Source of the DNA: Rhizobium sp. Root1220
GTDB taxonomy: Bacteria; Pseudomonadota; Alphaproteobacteria; Rhizobiales; Rhizobiaceae
Assembly: GCF_001426265.1 (NCBI RefSeq)
Contig: NZ_LMDG01000035.1
Coordinates: 186,001 to 250,000, forward strand
Length of the DNA: 64,000 bases
Reading direction: 5' to 3'
Both the position numbers and the translations under genes were made by a program. The notes below the pieces were generated by a model that worked only from the letters and a program-made list of their open reading frames with translations, did no database searches and had not been told where the DNA came from. How positions within the stretch are numbered: position 1 is the first letter of the stretch; each line of letters opens with the position of its first letter. Of this stretch, positions 8,262-16,020 are shown one piece after another.

Positions 8262-9113
8262 TCAGCCCGGCGCATCAAGGCCGATGTCGAGAGTGGGAGC
8301 GCTGTGCGTGCACCAGCCGACCGAGATCAGGTCGACGCCGGATGCGGCAATTGCAGCAGCGGTCGCGAGTGTGATCCGGCCCGACGCTTCGGTAATCGCT
8401 CGACCACCGACGATATCAACCGCTTCGCGAAGCTGCGCCGGCGTCATATTATCGAGCAGGACGGCATCGACACCGATATCCATGGCCTGGCGAAGCTGAT
8501 CAAGCGTATCGACCTCAACCTCGATCTTCACCATATGGCCGACGCCAGCCCTGGCAAGGCGGATCGCTTCCGCTACGCCGCCTGCGATCGCCACGTGGTT
8601 GTCCTTGATCAGAACCGCATCGGAGAGCGCAAACCGGTGGTTCATGCCTCCCCCGGCCCGCACGGCATATTTTTCCAGTGCGCGCAGGCCGGGCGTAGTT
8701 TTACGAGAGCAGGCGATCGACGCTTTCGTACCGCTCACGGCGGCAACCAGCCCAGCGGTTACCGTCGCGATTCCGGAGAGATGACCGAGAAAATTCAGCG
8801 CCGTTCGTTCACCGGTCAGCAATCCACGCGACGGGCCGCTGACCGTAGCGATCACATCGCCGGCCTTGACTGCTGCACCATCCGGCAGATGGCGCGCGAG
8901 CGAGATCGCCGGATCGACGAGCGCGAAGGCAAGTTCCGCGGCGTCGAGCCCGGCAATCACGCCGGGCTGCCGCGCCACCATCACCAGCGACGAGTGGTGA
9001 TCGGCCGGTATGACCGCAGCCGAGGTAATGTCGCCTGCGAGGCCAAGATCCTCCCCGAGTGCGGTTCGCACAATCGGCTCGATGACGAGGCGCGGGAGGG
9101 GGGAAAGGATCAT
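8262..9113 (-). CDS. nadC: Quinolinate phosphoribosyltransferase (decarboxylating)
   Basis: 283 aa from the ATG at 9113, one base after the nadB stop (TGACATG). It converts quinolinate plus PRPP to nicotinate mononucleotide, the third step of de novo NAD synthesis. The family hallmark is present: RKTTPGLR, then EKYAVRAGGGMNHR, then LIKDNH, which builds the quinolinate/PRPP site. The length is normal for the family (about 280-300). It is the last gene of nadABC, expected to follow NadQ control from the promoter before nadA. Confidence 0.95.
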   Translation of the reverse strand: MILSPLPRLVIEPIVRTALGEDLGLAGDITSAAVIPADHHSSLVMVARQPGVIAGLDAAELAFALVDPAISLARHLPDGAAVKAGDVIATVSGPSRGLLTGERTALNFLGHLSGIATVTAGLVAAVSGTKASIACSRKTTPGLRALEKYAVRAGGGMNHRFALSDAVLIKDNHVAIAGGVAEAIRLARAGVGHMVKIEVEVDTLDQLRQAMDIGVDAVLLDNMTPAQLREAVDIVGGRAITEASGRITLATAAAIAASGVDLISVGWCTHSAPTLDIGLDAPG

Positions 9114-9114
9114 G

Positions 9115-10650
9115 TCAGGCACTCCGGGCAAGAGAATGTGTGGCGTTGCGGGCAATTTCGATTGCAGCGGCAAGGGTCTTCGTCTGCCGCTCTGCGACCG
9201 CGAGCTTCAACGGAAAATCGGTACGCGCATGCGCCCCGCGCGTTTCCGTACGCAGCATTGCGAATACTGCTATCAGCAAGCCGACAATCGCGGGATCGGC
9301 GCTCGAGCCATCGGCTTCGACCAGCGGCAGAAGCGCAGCGATCGCCCCGTGCAGTGCTCCGCCATTGCGCAGAACGCCAAGGTGACGCGACACGATCGAT
9401 CGCGTGGCAGATATGTCAACGGGCGGCGGAAGGACACTCACGACAGGCGTGACGCGCAGTGGGCCTGTACCGCGAACGTCCCGCGCCGCCCGCATGCCCA
9501 TGACAGCGGCCTCAAGCAACGAATTGCTGGCGAGCCTGTTCGCGCCGTGCAACCCCGTCGAAGCCGCCTCGCCGACGACCCACAGGCCGGACACCGAGCT
9601 GCTGCCGTTCCGGTCCGTCGCAACGCCGCCCATGTGGTAGTGCGCAGCCGGCCGCACAGGAATGAGTTGGCGTGCCGGATCGATGCCAGCCTCTCGGCAC
9701 AGTCTATGGATCGTGGGAAAGCGGGAACCAAACCGATCGCCAAGGGCGCGACGGGCGTCGAGAAACACCCGTTTCCCGCAGGACAGCTCGGCGCTGACAG
9801 CCCGCGCAACGACATCGCGAGGCGCCAACTCGGCACCGTCGATGCCAGACATGAAACGATCGCCCCTGTCGTTGACCAGAATCGCTCCCTCGCCGCGCAC
9901 CGCCTCGCTGACCAGAGCCAGCGGTCGGCGCGGCGAATCGAGACCGGTCGGATGGAACTGCACGAATTCCATGTCGGCAAGTGTTGCGCCCGCCCTCGCC
10001 GCCAGCGCGATCCCCTGGCCAAAATTGGACACTGGATTGGTCGTGGCGTCAAAGAGGCCACCAATGCCACCGGTCGCCAACACCACCCTGGACGTTCGGA
10101 TGACAGCAGTGCCGCCCCCCTTCGCCATGACCAGACCTGTGATCGAGGGACCATCGGTCAACAGAGCACGCACATCCGACCGGTCGAAAACCTTTATCGA
10201 GGGTGTGTTCAGGACGACCCGCACCAGCGCATCGACGATTGCAGCCCCCGAGCCGTCACCGGCAGCGTGGACAATCCGGCGCCGCGAATGCGCCGCCTCG
10301 AGACCAAACAACAGCTCGCCCGCGGCATTCCGGTCGAAACGAACACCTGCGCCTTCCAGTGCGGCGACGACATCCGGCGCCTCGGCTATGATGCCGGCGG
10401 CCACCTGCGGGTCGCACAACCCGTCGCCGGCGGCAATCGTGTCGGTCAGATGAAGATCGACGCTGTCGTCGGCTCCGAGGCACGCGGCAATCCCGCCTTG
10501 CGCCCAGGCGCTTGATGTCTCCCCGCCGAGCGCAGCGCGTGTGACGATGACGACAGGCTGCGGCGCGAGCGTCAGCGCCGTCACCAACCCGGCCAGTCCA
10601 CTGCCGACTATCACCACGTGGTCTGCAAACGCGTCGAGGATCGCCGTCAT
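9115..10650 (-). CDS. nadB: L-aspartate oxidase
   Basis: 511 aa. The ATG overlaps the nadA stop (ATGA), so a longer in-frame upstream extension was rejected. It oxidises L-aspartate to iminoaspartate for NadA. The FAD-binding Rossmann motif is VVIVGSGLAGLV, followed by the substrate loop SSAWAQGGIAA and the C-terminal family signature GLHGANRLASNSLLEA. It is slightly shorter than the roughly 530-540 aa typical of enterobacterial NadB, with the helical C-terminal domain still present. Confidence 0.95.
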   Translation of the reverse strand: MTAILDAFADHVVIVGSGLAGLVTALTLAPQPVVIVTRAALGGETSSAWAQGGIAACLGADDSVDLHLTDTIAAGDGLCDPQVAAGIIAEAPDVVAALEGAGVRFDRNAAGELLFGLEAAHSRRRIVHAAGDGSGAAIVDALVRVVLNTPSIKVFDRSDVRALLTDGPSITGLVMAKGGGTAVIRTSRVVLATGGIGGLFDATTNPVSNFGQGIALAARAGATLADMEFVQFHPTGLDSPRRPLALVSEAVRGEGAILVNDRGDRFMSGIDGAELAPRDVVARAVSAELSCGKRVFLDARRALGDRFGSRFPTIHRLCREAGIDPARQLIPVRPAAHYHMGGVATDRNGSSSVSGLWVVGEAASTGLHGANRLASNSLLEAAVMGMRAARDVRGTGPLRVTPVVSVLPPPVDISATRSIVSRHLGVLRNGGALHGAIAALLPLVEADGSSADPAIVGLLIAVFAMLRTETRGAHARTDFPLKLAVAERQTKTLAAAIEIARNATHSLARSA

Positions 10651-11618
10651 ATCGAGAGCATCCTCTCGACAGCACGGCGCGCGGCAACCGCCACAGCCGG
10701 ATCGACCGCAACTTCGTGACGATTGTACTCGAGCGCCTCGCGGATATTGGCAAGCGTGATACGCTTCATGTGCGGGCAGAGATTGCACGGCCGAATGAAT
10801 TCAACATTCGGGTGGTGGACCGCGACGTTGTCGCTCATCGAGCATTCGGTAAGCAACACCACGCGCGAGGGCTGCTTTCGCGCGACGAAGTCCGACATGA
10901 CCGCCGTGGAGCCGGCGAAATCGGCCGCGGCCACGACATCTGGCGGACACTCCGGATGCGCGAGCACCGTGACGCCGGGATAGTTCTCTCGCAACTGCCG
11001 GATGTCGTCTGCCGTGAAGAGTTCGTGCACCTCGCAGTGTCCGTGCCAGGCCAGGATTTCGACATTCGTTTCCCGCGCAACGTTGCGGGCAAGGTATTCG
11101 TCCGGGATCATCAGCACGCGCGGAACGCCGAGCGACTCGACGACCTGCTTGGCGTTTCCGGAGGTGCAGCAAATATCGGAGGCCGCCTTCACCGCCGCGG
11201 ATGTGTTGACATAAGTGATGATCGGCACGCCAGGATGGGCTTGGCGCAACAGCTCGACATCCGCGGGCGTGATGGAGTCGGCGAGCGAACAGCCCGCCGC
11301 CATATCCGGGATTAGCACGGTTTTTGTCGGGTTGAGGAGCTTTGCCGTCTCCGCCATGAAGTGCACGCCGGCAAGCACGATCACGTCGGCATCGACGTCA
11401 ATCGCCTTGCGTGCCAACGCCAGGCTATCGCCGACGATATCGGCAACACCGTGGAAGATCTCCGGTGTCTGGTAGTTGTGGGCCAGGATCACGGCGTTGC
11501 GCCGGCGCTTCAACTCAAGGATCGCCGCGACATCGTCCTCGAAGGACAGCCACTCGGCTTTGGGGATGACACGCTGGACGCGGTCATAGAGCGAGGATGC
11601 GGACAGGCGATGGTTCAT
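10647..11618 (-). CDS. nadA: Quinolinate synthase
   Basis: 323 aa. It condenses iminoaspartate with dihydroxyacetone phosphate to quinolinate, using a [4Fe-4S] cluster. The three cluster cysteines sit in MAAGCSLADS, AHPECPPDV and NLCPHMKR; a CCTSGNA element is also present. Other conserved stretches are LAHNYQTPEI and YVNTSAAVKA. It is the first gene of nadABC. The 69-base gap to the upstream nadQ stop contains two operator-like palindromes, so transcription probably starts there under NAD-dependent repression. Confidence 0.95.
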   Translation of the reverse strand: MNHRLSASSLYDRVQRVIPKAEWLSFEDDVAAILELKRRRNAVILAHNYQTPEIFHGVADIVGDSLALARKAIDVDADVIVLAGVHFMAETAKLLNPTKTVLIPDMAAGCSLADSITPADVELLRQAHPGVPIITYVNTSAAVKAASDICCTSGNAKQVVESLGVPRVLMIPDEYLARNVARETNVEILAWHGHCEVHELFTADDIRQLRENYPGVTVLAHPECPPDVVAAADFAGSTAVMSDFVARKQPSRVVLLTECSMSDNVAVHHPNVEFIRPCNLCPHMKRITLANIREALEYNRHEVAVDPAVAVAARRAVERMLSI

Positions 11619-11632
11619 AGCCGACTCCTATT

Positions 11633-11685
11633 TATGCTCTATTTGAGCATATTAAGAGCAAATAGATATTCTCGTAGTGAGCATA
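11633..11685 (-). promoter_or_regulatory. Two NadQ-like operator palindromes in the nadA promoter
   Basis: Site 1 (11633-11651) is a perfect inverted repeat, TATGCTC-N5-GAGCATA. Site 2 (11667-11685) is TATTCTC-N5-GAGCATA, with one mismatch in one arm. They have the same architecture and lie 34 bp apart, about three helical turns, on the same DNA face. A further half-site, GAGCA, lies between them at 11656-11660. Position directly upstream of nadA and downstream of nadQ makes NadQ the natural binding protein. Confidence 0.65.
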
Positions 11686-11687
11686 TG

Positions 11688-12644
11688 TCAATTGCGAGAG
11701 AGCGGCAATTTTGACCCGGCAAGCGATCGCTCTTCAAGGATAGCGTGTCGATAGCGGAAAAGCTTCGCTGGCCGGCCACCGGTCTCGCTTGTCGTATCGC
11801 CGGTCTCCTCGACCAGTTCCTGTTGCTCCACCAACCTGCGGAAGTTCTGCTTGTGCAGCGTCAGGCCGGCAAGGGCCTCGACGGTGCGTTGCAGCTGCAG
11901 CAGCGTGAAACTCTCCGGCATCAACTCGAAGACGACGGGGCGGTACTTGATCTTGGCGCGCAGTCGCGCGATGCCGGTGGCAAGGATGCGCCGATGATCG
12001 GCAAACATGGAGCGACCCGGACCGCTCTCGGAGCCAGCCTCCGGAACAAGACCAGCCTCATAAAGCAGTTCATAGCGTTGCAGCACCAGATCCTCGTTCC
12101 ACGCGGCGTTGCCAAGACCGAAGGCGAAGGCCACGCGGCGCGCTCGCTCCTCGCGCCGATCCAGATCCCGGCCCGCCCATTCCATGAGGCTGGGCTCTAT
12201 GCCCCTCAGAATAGCGGGCTTGCCCAATCGCCAGTCTTCCCATGGAAAATACTCGTACCAGCCATGCCAGCCCGGCCGACCGCCGCCGGGCGCCGCCTGC
12301 TCGCGCACCAGGCCGAGATAGCTGATGGAAATCGTTCTGCCACCGAGGATCTCGTTGTTCCGGTCCCGGTCTGCGAAGGTATAGAGCTGCTCCAGATAAC
12401 CGAGCGGGTGGGCTGTCTGCTCCTGCACCCACTCCCTGAGTCCGCTTTGCAGCGTGCGATGCCCCATCTCAAACGATCCGGAAGGCAGAGCCACTCCAGA
12501 GCGAATGGTCATGACACGCGGCTCGCCGCCCGTCACCGCCGCAAGCACAGCTATCAATTCTGCGTGAGCAAATCCGATCGTCAAGGCAGATGCGAATCCT
12601 GTTGTTATCGAACAGGCAATCTCTGGCACATGGAATCCATGCAC
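11688..12644 (-). CDS. nadQ: NadQ-type transcriptional regulator of NAD synthesis
   Basis: 318 aa with a GTG start. The start is uncertain because the ribosome-binding site is weak and a later TTG near codon 21 is possible. The N-terminal about 200 residues are a degenerate Nudix-like domain (IAVLAAVTGGEPRVMTIRSG...) without the catalytic Nudix box. The C-terminal about 100 residues are a winged helix (LLQLQRTVEALAGLTLHKQNFRRL) like that of NrtR/NadQ. Alphaproteobacterial NadQ is known as a repressor of nadABC genes. Immediate linkage to nadABC and the palindromes before nadA support the name. It is divergent from the XRE gene. Confidence 0.8.
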   Translation of the reverse strand: MHGFHVPEIACSITTGFASALTIGFAHAELIAVLAAVTGGEPRVMTIRSGVALPSGSFEMGHRTLQSGLREWVQEQTAHPLGYLEQLYTFADRDRNNEILGGRTISISYLGLVREQAAPGGGRPGWHGWYEYFPWEDWRLGKPAILRGIEPSLMEWAGRDLDRREERARRVAFAFGLGNAAWNEDLVLQRYELLYEAGLVPEAGSESGPGRSMFADHRRILATGIARLRAKIKYRPVVFELMPESFTLLQLQRTVEALAGLTLHKQNFRRLVEQQELVEETGDTTSETGGRPAKLFRYRHAILEERSLAGSKLPLSRN

Positions 12645-12857
12645 GAAAGCCTAACCGTGCCATCGCTGTCTGCATTTTTGTCAAGCGCTTTACAGGCGCT
12701 GCAAAATCCGGAGGGAATTGCCCAACACGCCCGGCACCTCAGCGTTTGTCGGGACCCGCAACCGCGTACCCGGCTACGATCTATGGTTGATCGCGACGGT
12801 GGCAAGAAATGTGACGACGCAACCAGACGCCGTGTGCCTGAACGATTAATCTTCAAT

Positions 12858-12964
12858 GTGTTGCCAACGGAACAACACCCGGCGACAAAAAACGAATCAA
12901 CACAATTGATCCGTTCAAATATCTCCGTTAGGTTGTTCACTGGTATAATAGTCGCGCAACAACC
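12858..12964 (+). promoter_or_regulatory. Promoter and candidate operator of the XRE regulator gene
   Basis: The 340-base gap 12645-12984 between divergent nadQ and the XRE gene holds no credible gene and is visibly AT-richer. An extended -10 box, TGGTATAAT, lies at 12941-12949. It is bracketed by a long-spaced inverted repeat: GGTTGTT at 12931-12937 and AACAACC at 12958-12964. A second inverted pair, GTGTTG / CAACAC, lies at 12858-12863 and 12873-12878. The shared TTGTT/AACAA core suggests autoregulation by the XRE protein. The remainder (12645-12857) shows nothing I can name apart from the expected nadQ promoter. Confidence 0.45.
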
Positions 12965-12984
12965 GGCGTCGAAAGGACAAGGCG

Positions 12985-13386
12985 ATGACAGACGGGCCCC
13001 ATGCAGTTGATGTTCACGTCGGAAAGACAATCCGTATCAAGCGCCTCATGCGCAAAGTCTCGCAGACCGAGCTTGGCGACCGGGTTGGTGTAACGTTCCA
13101 ACAGATTCAAAAGTACGAAAAGGGCTCCAACCGCGTTTCAGCCAGCATGCTGGTAGAAATTGCCGGCGCACTTGACGTAGACGTTCGCACATTCTTCGAA
13201 GATATGGCGCACGGTACCGCGAACGACAATCCGACACCCAGCGAAGAATTTGTCGTCTCGCGTGACGGCGTGCTTTTGAACGCCGCCTTTCTGTCGATCA
13301 AGAACGAGCAAATCCGTAAGAAGATCGTAAAGCTCGTACAGGCAATTGCTACGATGGACGATATCGACGTCGACGTTTCCGAATAG
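12985..13386 (+). CDS. XRE-family HTH regulator (PraR-like)
   Basis: 133 aa, ATG with AAAGGA upstream. The lambda-Cro/C1-type helix-turn-helix spans residues about 12-66 (QTELGDRVGVTFQQIQKYEKG). It is followed by a linker and a short C-terminal segment, KNEQIRKKIVKLVQAIA, that may mediate dimerisation. The QQIQKYEKG(S/T)NRV core is characteristic of the rhizobial PraR/PhrR group of quorum-sensing and stress regulators. Many paralogues exist per genome, so the target cannot be named. It faces away from nadQ and towards the convergent YcaO/TfuA locus; whether it controls that locus is unknown. Confidence 0.8.
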   Translation: MTDGPHAVDVHVGKTIRIKRLMRKVSQTELGDRVGVTFQQIQKYEKGSNRVSASMLVEIAGALDVDVRTFFEDMAHGTANDNPTPSEEFVVSRDGVLLNAAFLSIKNEQIRKKIVKLVQAIATMDDIDVDVSE

Positions 13387-13419
13387 GCGACCGGTCTCAA
13401 GATACCCCCGCTCTGACGG

Positions 13420-13689
13420 TCAATGGCAGTCGATGAGGACCAGATTGTTGCTGGCGTCTTTCATTGCCATCTGCGTCTTTGTGCCTATCAGCTTCTCGAG
13501 ATTGACGTCGAGTTCCCGTTCCGGGTCGATGCCATCCCAATCGATGACGACCTGAAGAAGAGCCATGTTGGTCAAGTGTGTCAGATTGTTCAACTTGAGC
13601 TTCTGGGCTTCATCTTTTGCGGCCGACAACAACCGGAATATCCTGGCGTACTCGCTGCCAGTGCCTTCGTCCCTCGTCTGTATGTTCAT
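13420..13689 (-). CDS. Unknown small protein at the end of the YcaO/TfuA locus
   Basis: 89 aa, Met start with a good AGGGAAGG ribosome-binding site about 8 bases upstream, which argues for a real gene. It is soluble and helical (YARIFRLLSAAKDEAQKLKL...LTNMALLQVVIDWDGID), with no signal peptide or membrane segment and a single C-terminal Cys (LIDCH). I do not recognise the family. It is co-directional with tfuA and only 61 bases after its stop, so it is probably cotranscribed with the peptide-ycaO-tfuA genes. It could be a small accessory, binding or immunity protein of that locus, or an unrelated gene. Confidence 0.6.
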   Translation of the reverse strand: MNIQTRDEGTGSEYARIFRLLSAAKDEAQKLKLNNLTHLTNMALLQVVIDWDGIDPERELDVNLEKLIGTKTQMAMKDASNNLVLIDCH

Positions 13690-13750
13690 TTCATTTCGCC
13701 TTCCCTGATCGCCCCCAAGGCTTCTCTGGAGACATCATTCAGCGTCGGCG

Positions 13751-14497
13751 TTATTCAAGCGTTACAGGCGTGACATTGCTCGCCATCTCGGCGCGCAGTG
13801 TCTCCCAATGCGAGGTTGCGGCAAAGCCCCAGTGGCGCTCGCCAACGGCAAACTCCGCGTCCTGCAGGTACTGTAGAACACGGTCGGCATCCTGCCGCTT
13901 GCGCTCGATCTTGCCTGCCCGGATAGAACGCAATATCTCCTTGGCCCGGCTTTCGCTTGCAAAGGCACAACCTTCGACGGCCTTGGGATAGGTCCGCTCG
14001 GAAAAATGAAGCGATCGGCCCGCAAGCAGAAGCATCTTATGCTCGCCGAGCGAAAGATCGCCATGCCGAAACAGGGCGTCGATGGTCGGCTGAAAATCCA
14101 CCCACGGGATCGAAAGCGGCAACCAGCCGAGTTCCTCCGGCGCATGCACCAGCGCAACGGCCTCGTCATCGATCAATCGACCGTCGGCGTAGTCCTCATA
14201 GATCGTTCCGAGCCCTATCATGCCGAAAGCGGCGCACTCAGCGGCGCGCAGCGCGCCCATGCTGGCGCCACCGACCACGATCACGTCCCGCTGCAGCGCA
14301 TAGAGGATTTCCTTGTGCCACACCGAGGGGACTTCGCCGAAGTATCCGTCAACGATGCCGATCGCACTCGCCCCATCCTGCACGGCCTGCAATATATCGC
14401 CGCGCGCCGCCGGCCCGCGAAATTCGATCGAGGGATTTTCGGCGCGAAGCTTGCCCATATCCGCCCCGAAGCTCGGACCTGCGAAAATCACCTTCAT
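13751..14497 (-). CDS. tfuA: TfuA-like protein, YcaO partner
   Basis: 248 aa, ATGA overlap with ycaO. The TfuA family was named from the Rhizobium trifolitoxin locus and is a known partner of YcaO in backbone thioamidation, for example of methyl-coenzyme M reductase in methanogens. Visible hallmarks are the N-terminal VIFAGPSFG, the IGIVDGYFG segment and the conserved VVGGASMGALRAAE loop near residue 80-93. TfuA is thought to supply or activate sulfur for the YcaO-bound intermediate. Tight coupling to ycaO and the nearby 43-aa gene points to a peptide-modifying pair. The substrate is not established. Confidence 0.85.
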   Translation of the reverse strand: MKVIFAGPSFGADMGKLRAENPSIEFRGPAARGDILQAVQDGASAIGIVDGYFGEVPSVWHKEILYALQRDVIVVGGASMGALRAAECAAFGMIGLGTIYEDYADGRLIDDEAVALVHAPEELGWLPLSIPWVDFQPTIDALFRHGDLSLGEHKMLLLAGRSLHFSERTYPKAVEGCAFASESRAKEILRSIRAGKIERKRQDADRVLQYLQDAEFAVGERHWGFAATSHWETLRAEMASNVTPVTLE

Positions 14498-15759
14498 TGT
14501 GCTACTCCCTGCATTGCGCTGACGGCGCGCAATCCGAGTTGAATGAACTCCCCGCTGACATCCACCTCAAGACCTGGAACAATGACGCGGACGACCGAGA
14601 CAGGAAGGCGTGGATGCGGCAGAGGCACCGCCACAACCTGTTCGATCCCCCTCGCCCGGAGGCGAGCGATGATGTGGTGGATGTTTTCCTGGATGCTGCG
14701 CTGTGACGGCTCGGCGCTAAAGCTTGGGGCGACAGGAGCCTCCCCGCAAAGATCGATCAGCTGCTGCATCGGCCCATTGGCATCGAGCCGCTGGTAAAGC
14801 CGTGGCGAGAAGTCGTCGCGACTGCCGGCAATCGCCGTTAGTCGGCTCTGCGCCGCTTCGGTAATTGCACGAAGTGCTGCGCGCACCGGGTCCGGATGGC
14901 ACCCGCACCCGCCGCAGACATGCGTCCAGCGAGCATCGACGCGATCGCCAAGATTGTCTGGCACGATAACAGCAAGAAAACTCGGGACGCCGATATCCGT
15001 CGTCATGTCGAGCAGCAACAGGCGCATGCCGGCGCGCTTGATACGGTCGACGATGATGTCGAGAACCGCATCACCGAACACGGCCGGGTCGACGCGCGCG
15101 CCACGCAGCTGCTCAAAGGGCCTCAGCTGGGTCAGCGCCCAGGCGTCACGCTCGACCAGTTCGCAAAGGCCGTGCAGCACCGCTTCGGCAGGCCGGTTTC
15201 CGGACGCAAGGCCGTCGCTCGACTGCTCGAAGCCGGATGGTCGCACGCCGCGATGGTCAAGCCCGACAAGCGACCAGGGAACGAAAACCGGGCGGTTCGT
15301 GACAATATCCAGGCCCTCGCACCACGAAATCGGTTCGGCGCCGATTTCGGACGGAACGCAACGGGCAACCGAATCAAGGTCGATGATGGGTGCTCGCTCG
15401 GCCCGCATGCCGTCGACCGTTGCGACGATCAGATCGCTTGGTTGAATTTCGGCAACACGCGTTTCCACCGCCTCCATGGCCGCCGACGTCATTGCCGCTT
15501 CTTCGTCTATACCCTTCCCCTGGAAGACCGAGAGCGTGTAGCTGTTCGGCCTAGTAGCGAAGGCGACGGGAATTTCCAAAAGGTCCAGCGCTGTCAGCAG
15601 GCCGACGCGGGTGATGCCGAGTTCGGCGAAGTGAGGTTTGATCGCCGCGAATGTCTGCCCAGGCGTCAGCGAGCGGTCGTGGTACGTGTTGACGCCGGCC
15701 GATGAATGGCTGAGATCCTCTACCATGCGCTCAAGTGTGGACTGGACAGACATTCGCAT
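14494..15759 (-). CDS. YcaO-family cyclodehydratase / thioamide synthetase
   Basis: 421 aa from the ATG at 15759; an ATG at 15753 and a TTG at 15768 that overlaps the peptide-gene stop are alternatives. YcaO enzymes phosphorylate a backbone amide oxygen with ATP, giving azolines, amidines or, with TfuA, thioamides. Signatures seen are RPNS then SVFQGKG (about 70-83) with the following MEAVE, the ATP/Mg motif SGNRPAEAVLHGLCELVERD (about 190-213), and CHPDPVRAALRAITEAAQSRL. The C terminus lacks the PxPxP tail of azoline-forming cyclodehydratases, which together with TfuA favours thioamidation. No separate E1-like (C or F) partner protein is encoded nearby. Confidence 0.88.
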   Translation of the reverse strand: MRMSVQSTLERMVEDLSHSSAGVNTYHDRSLTPGQTFAAIKPHFAELGITRVGLLTALDLLEIPVAFATRPNSYTLSVFQGKGIDEEAAMTSAAMEAVETRVAEIQPSDLIVATVDGMRAERAPIIDLDSVARCVPSEIGAEPISWCEGLDIVTNRPVFVPWSLVGLDHRGVRPSGFEQSSDGLASGNRPAEAVLHGLCELVERDAWALTQLRPFEQLRGARVDPAVFGDAVLDIIVDRIKRAGMRLLLLDMTTDIGVPSFLAVIVPDNLGDRVDARWTHVCGGCGCHPDPVRAALRAITEAAQSRLTAIAGSRDDFSPRLYQRLDANGPMQQLIDLCGEAPVAPSFSAEPSQRSIQENIHHIIARLRARGIEQVVAVPLPHPRLPVSVVRVIVPGLEVDVSGEFIQLGLRAVSAMQGVAQ

Positions 15760-15764
15760 CGATC

Positions 15765-15896
15765 TCAACGGAACTTCAGTGCGTGGACGATGCTGGCCGT
15801 TGCGTTCGTGTCGAACTGCACGGATTCCTGCTTCAGGACCGCTTGTGCCGCTGCCGAGAGGCGCACTGCTGTCGGCTTGATCTGTGTGGTCGTCAT
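15765..15896 (-). CDS. 43-aa peptide, candidate YcaO/TfuA precursor
   Basis: ATG at 15896 with an AGGAGA ribosome-binding site 7-8 bases upstream; TGA stop at 15767-15765, six bases before the ATG of ycaO and overlapping its TTG. The 43 residues are Thr/Ser/Ala-rich, begin MTTTQIKPTAVRLS and end in a basic KFR. There is no Cys, Gly, Trp or membrane segment. A longer reading back to 16052 was rejected because it lacks a ribosome-binding site and has non-coding-like composition. The size and its place as first gene before a YcaO/TfuA pair fit a leader-core precursor, compared with the 42-residue trifolitoxin precursor. With no Cys, modification would fall on a backbone amide or on Ser/Thr. Function is inferred from context only. 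Confidence 0.65.
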   Translation of the reverse strand: MTTTQIKPTAVRLSAAAQAVLKQESVQFDTNATASIVHALKFR

Positions 15897-15980
15897 TGTT
15901 TCATCTCCTGTTGGAAGCAGTGTTGCACTGCGGACAGGAAGATGATGCACATATGGCGTTATTCCGGCGTGACTGAGATC

Positions 15981-15998
15981 GGCGCCAAAGCGGCGCCA
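15981..15998 (-). repeat. Direct heptamer repeats, SARP-like binding site
   Basis: On the minus strand TGGCGCC occurs twice with an 11-bp period (plus-strand GGCGCCA at 15981-15987 and 15992-15998). A degenerate third copy, GGCACCG, follows at 16001-16007. SARP regulators typically bind heptameric direct repeats spaced one helical turn apart. The site lies between the SARP-gene stop and the 43-aa peptide gene, 85-102 bases before its ATG. GGCGCC is also self-complementary, so a hairpin is an alternative reading. Confidence 0.45.
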
Positions 15999-16020
15999 CC
16001 GGCACCGAATATGTAATGCT

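Noticed and set aside
8184..9452. 422-codon plus-strand frame over nadC/nadB
   Set aside because: Antisense to two certain NAD genes; translation lacks any domain signature.
15987..15998. GGCGCC-AAAGC-GGCGCC as a terminator for the SARP gene
   Set aside because: No T-run on either strand, and the spacing as 11-bp direct repeats fits a regulatory site better; still possible as a hairpin.
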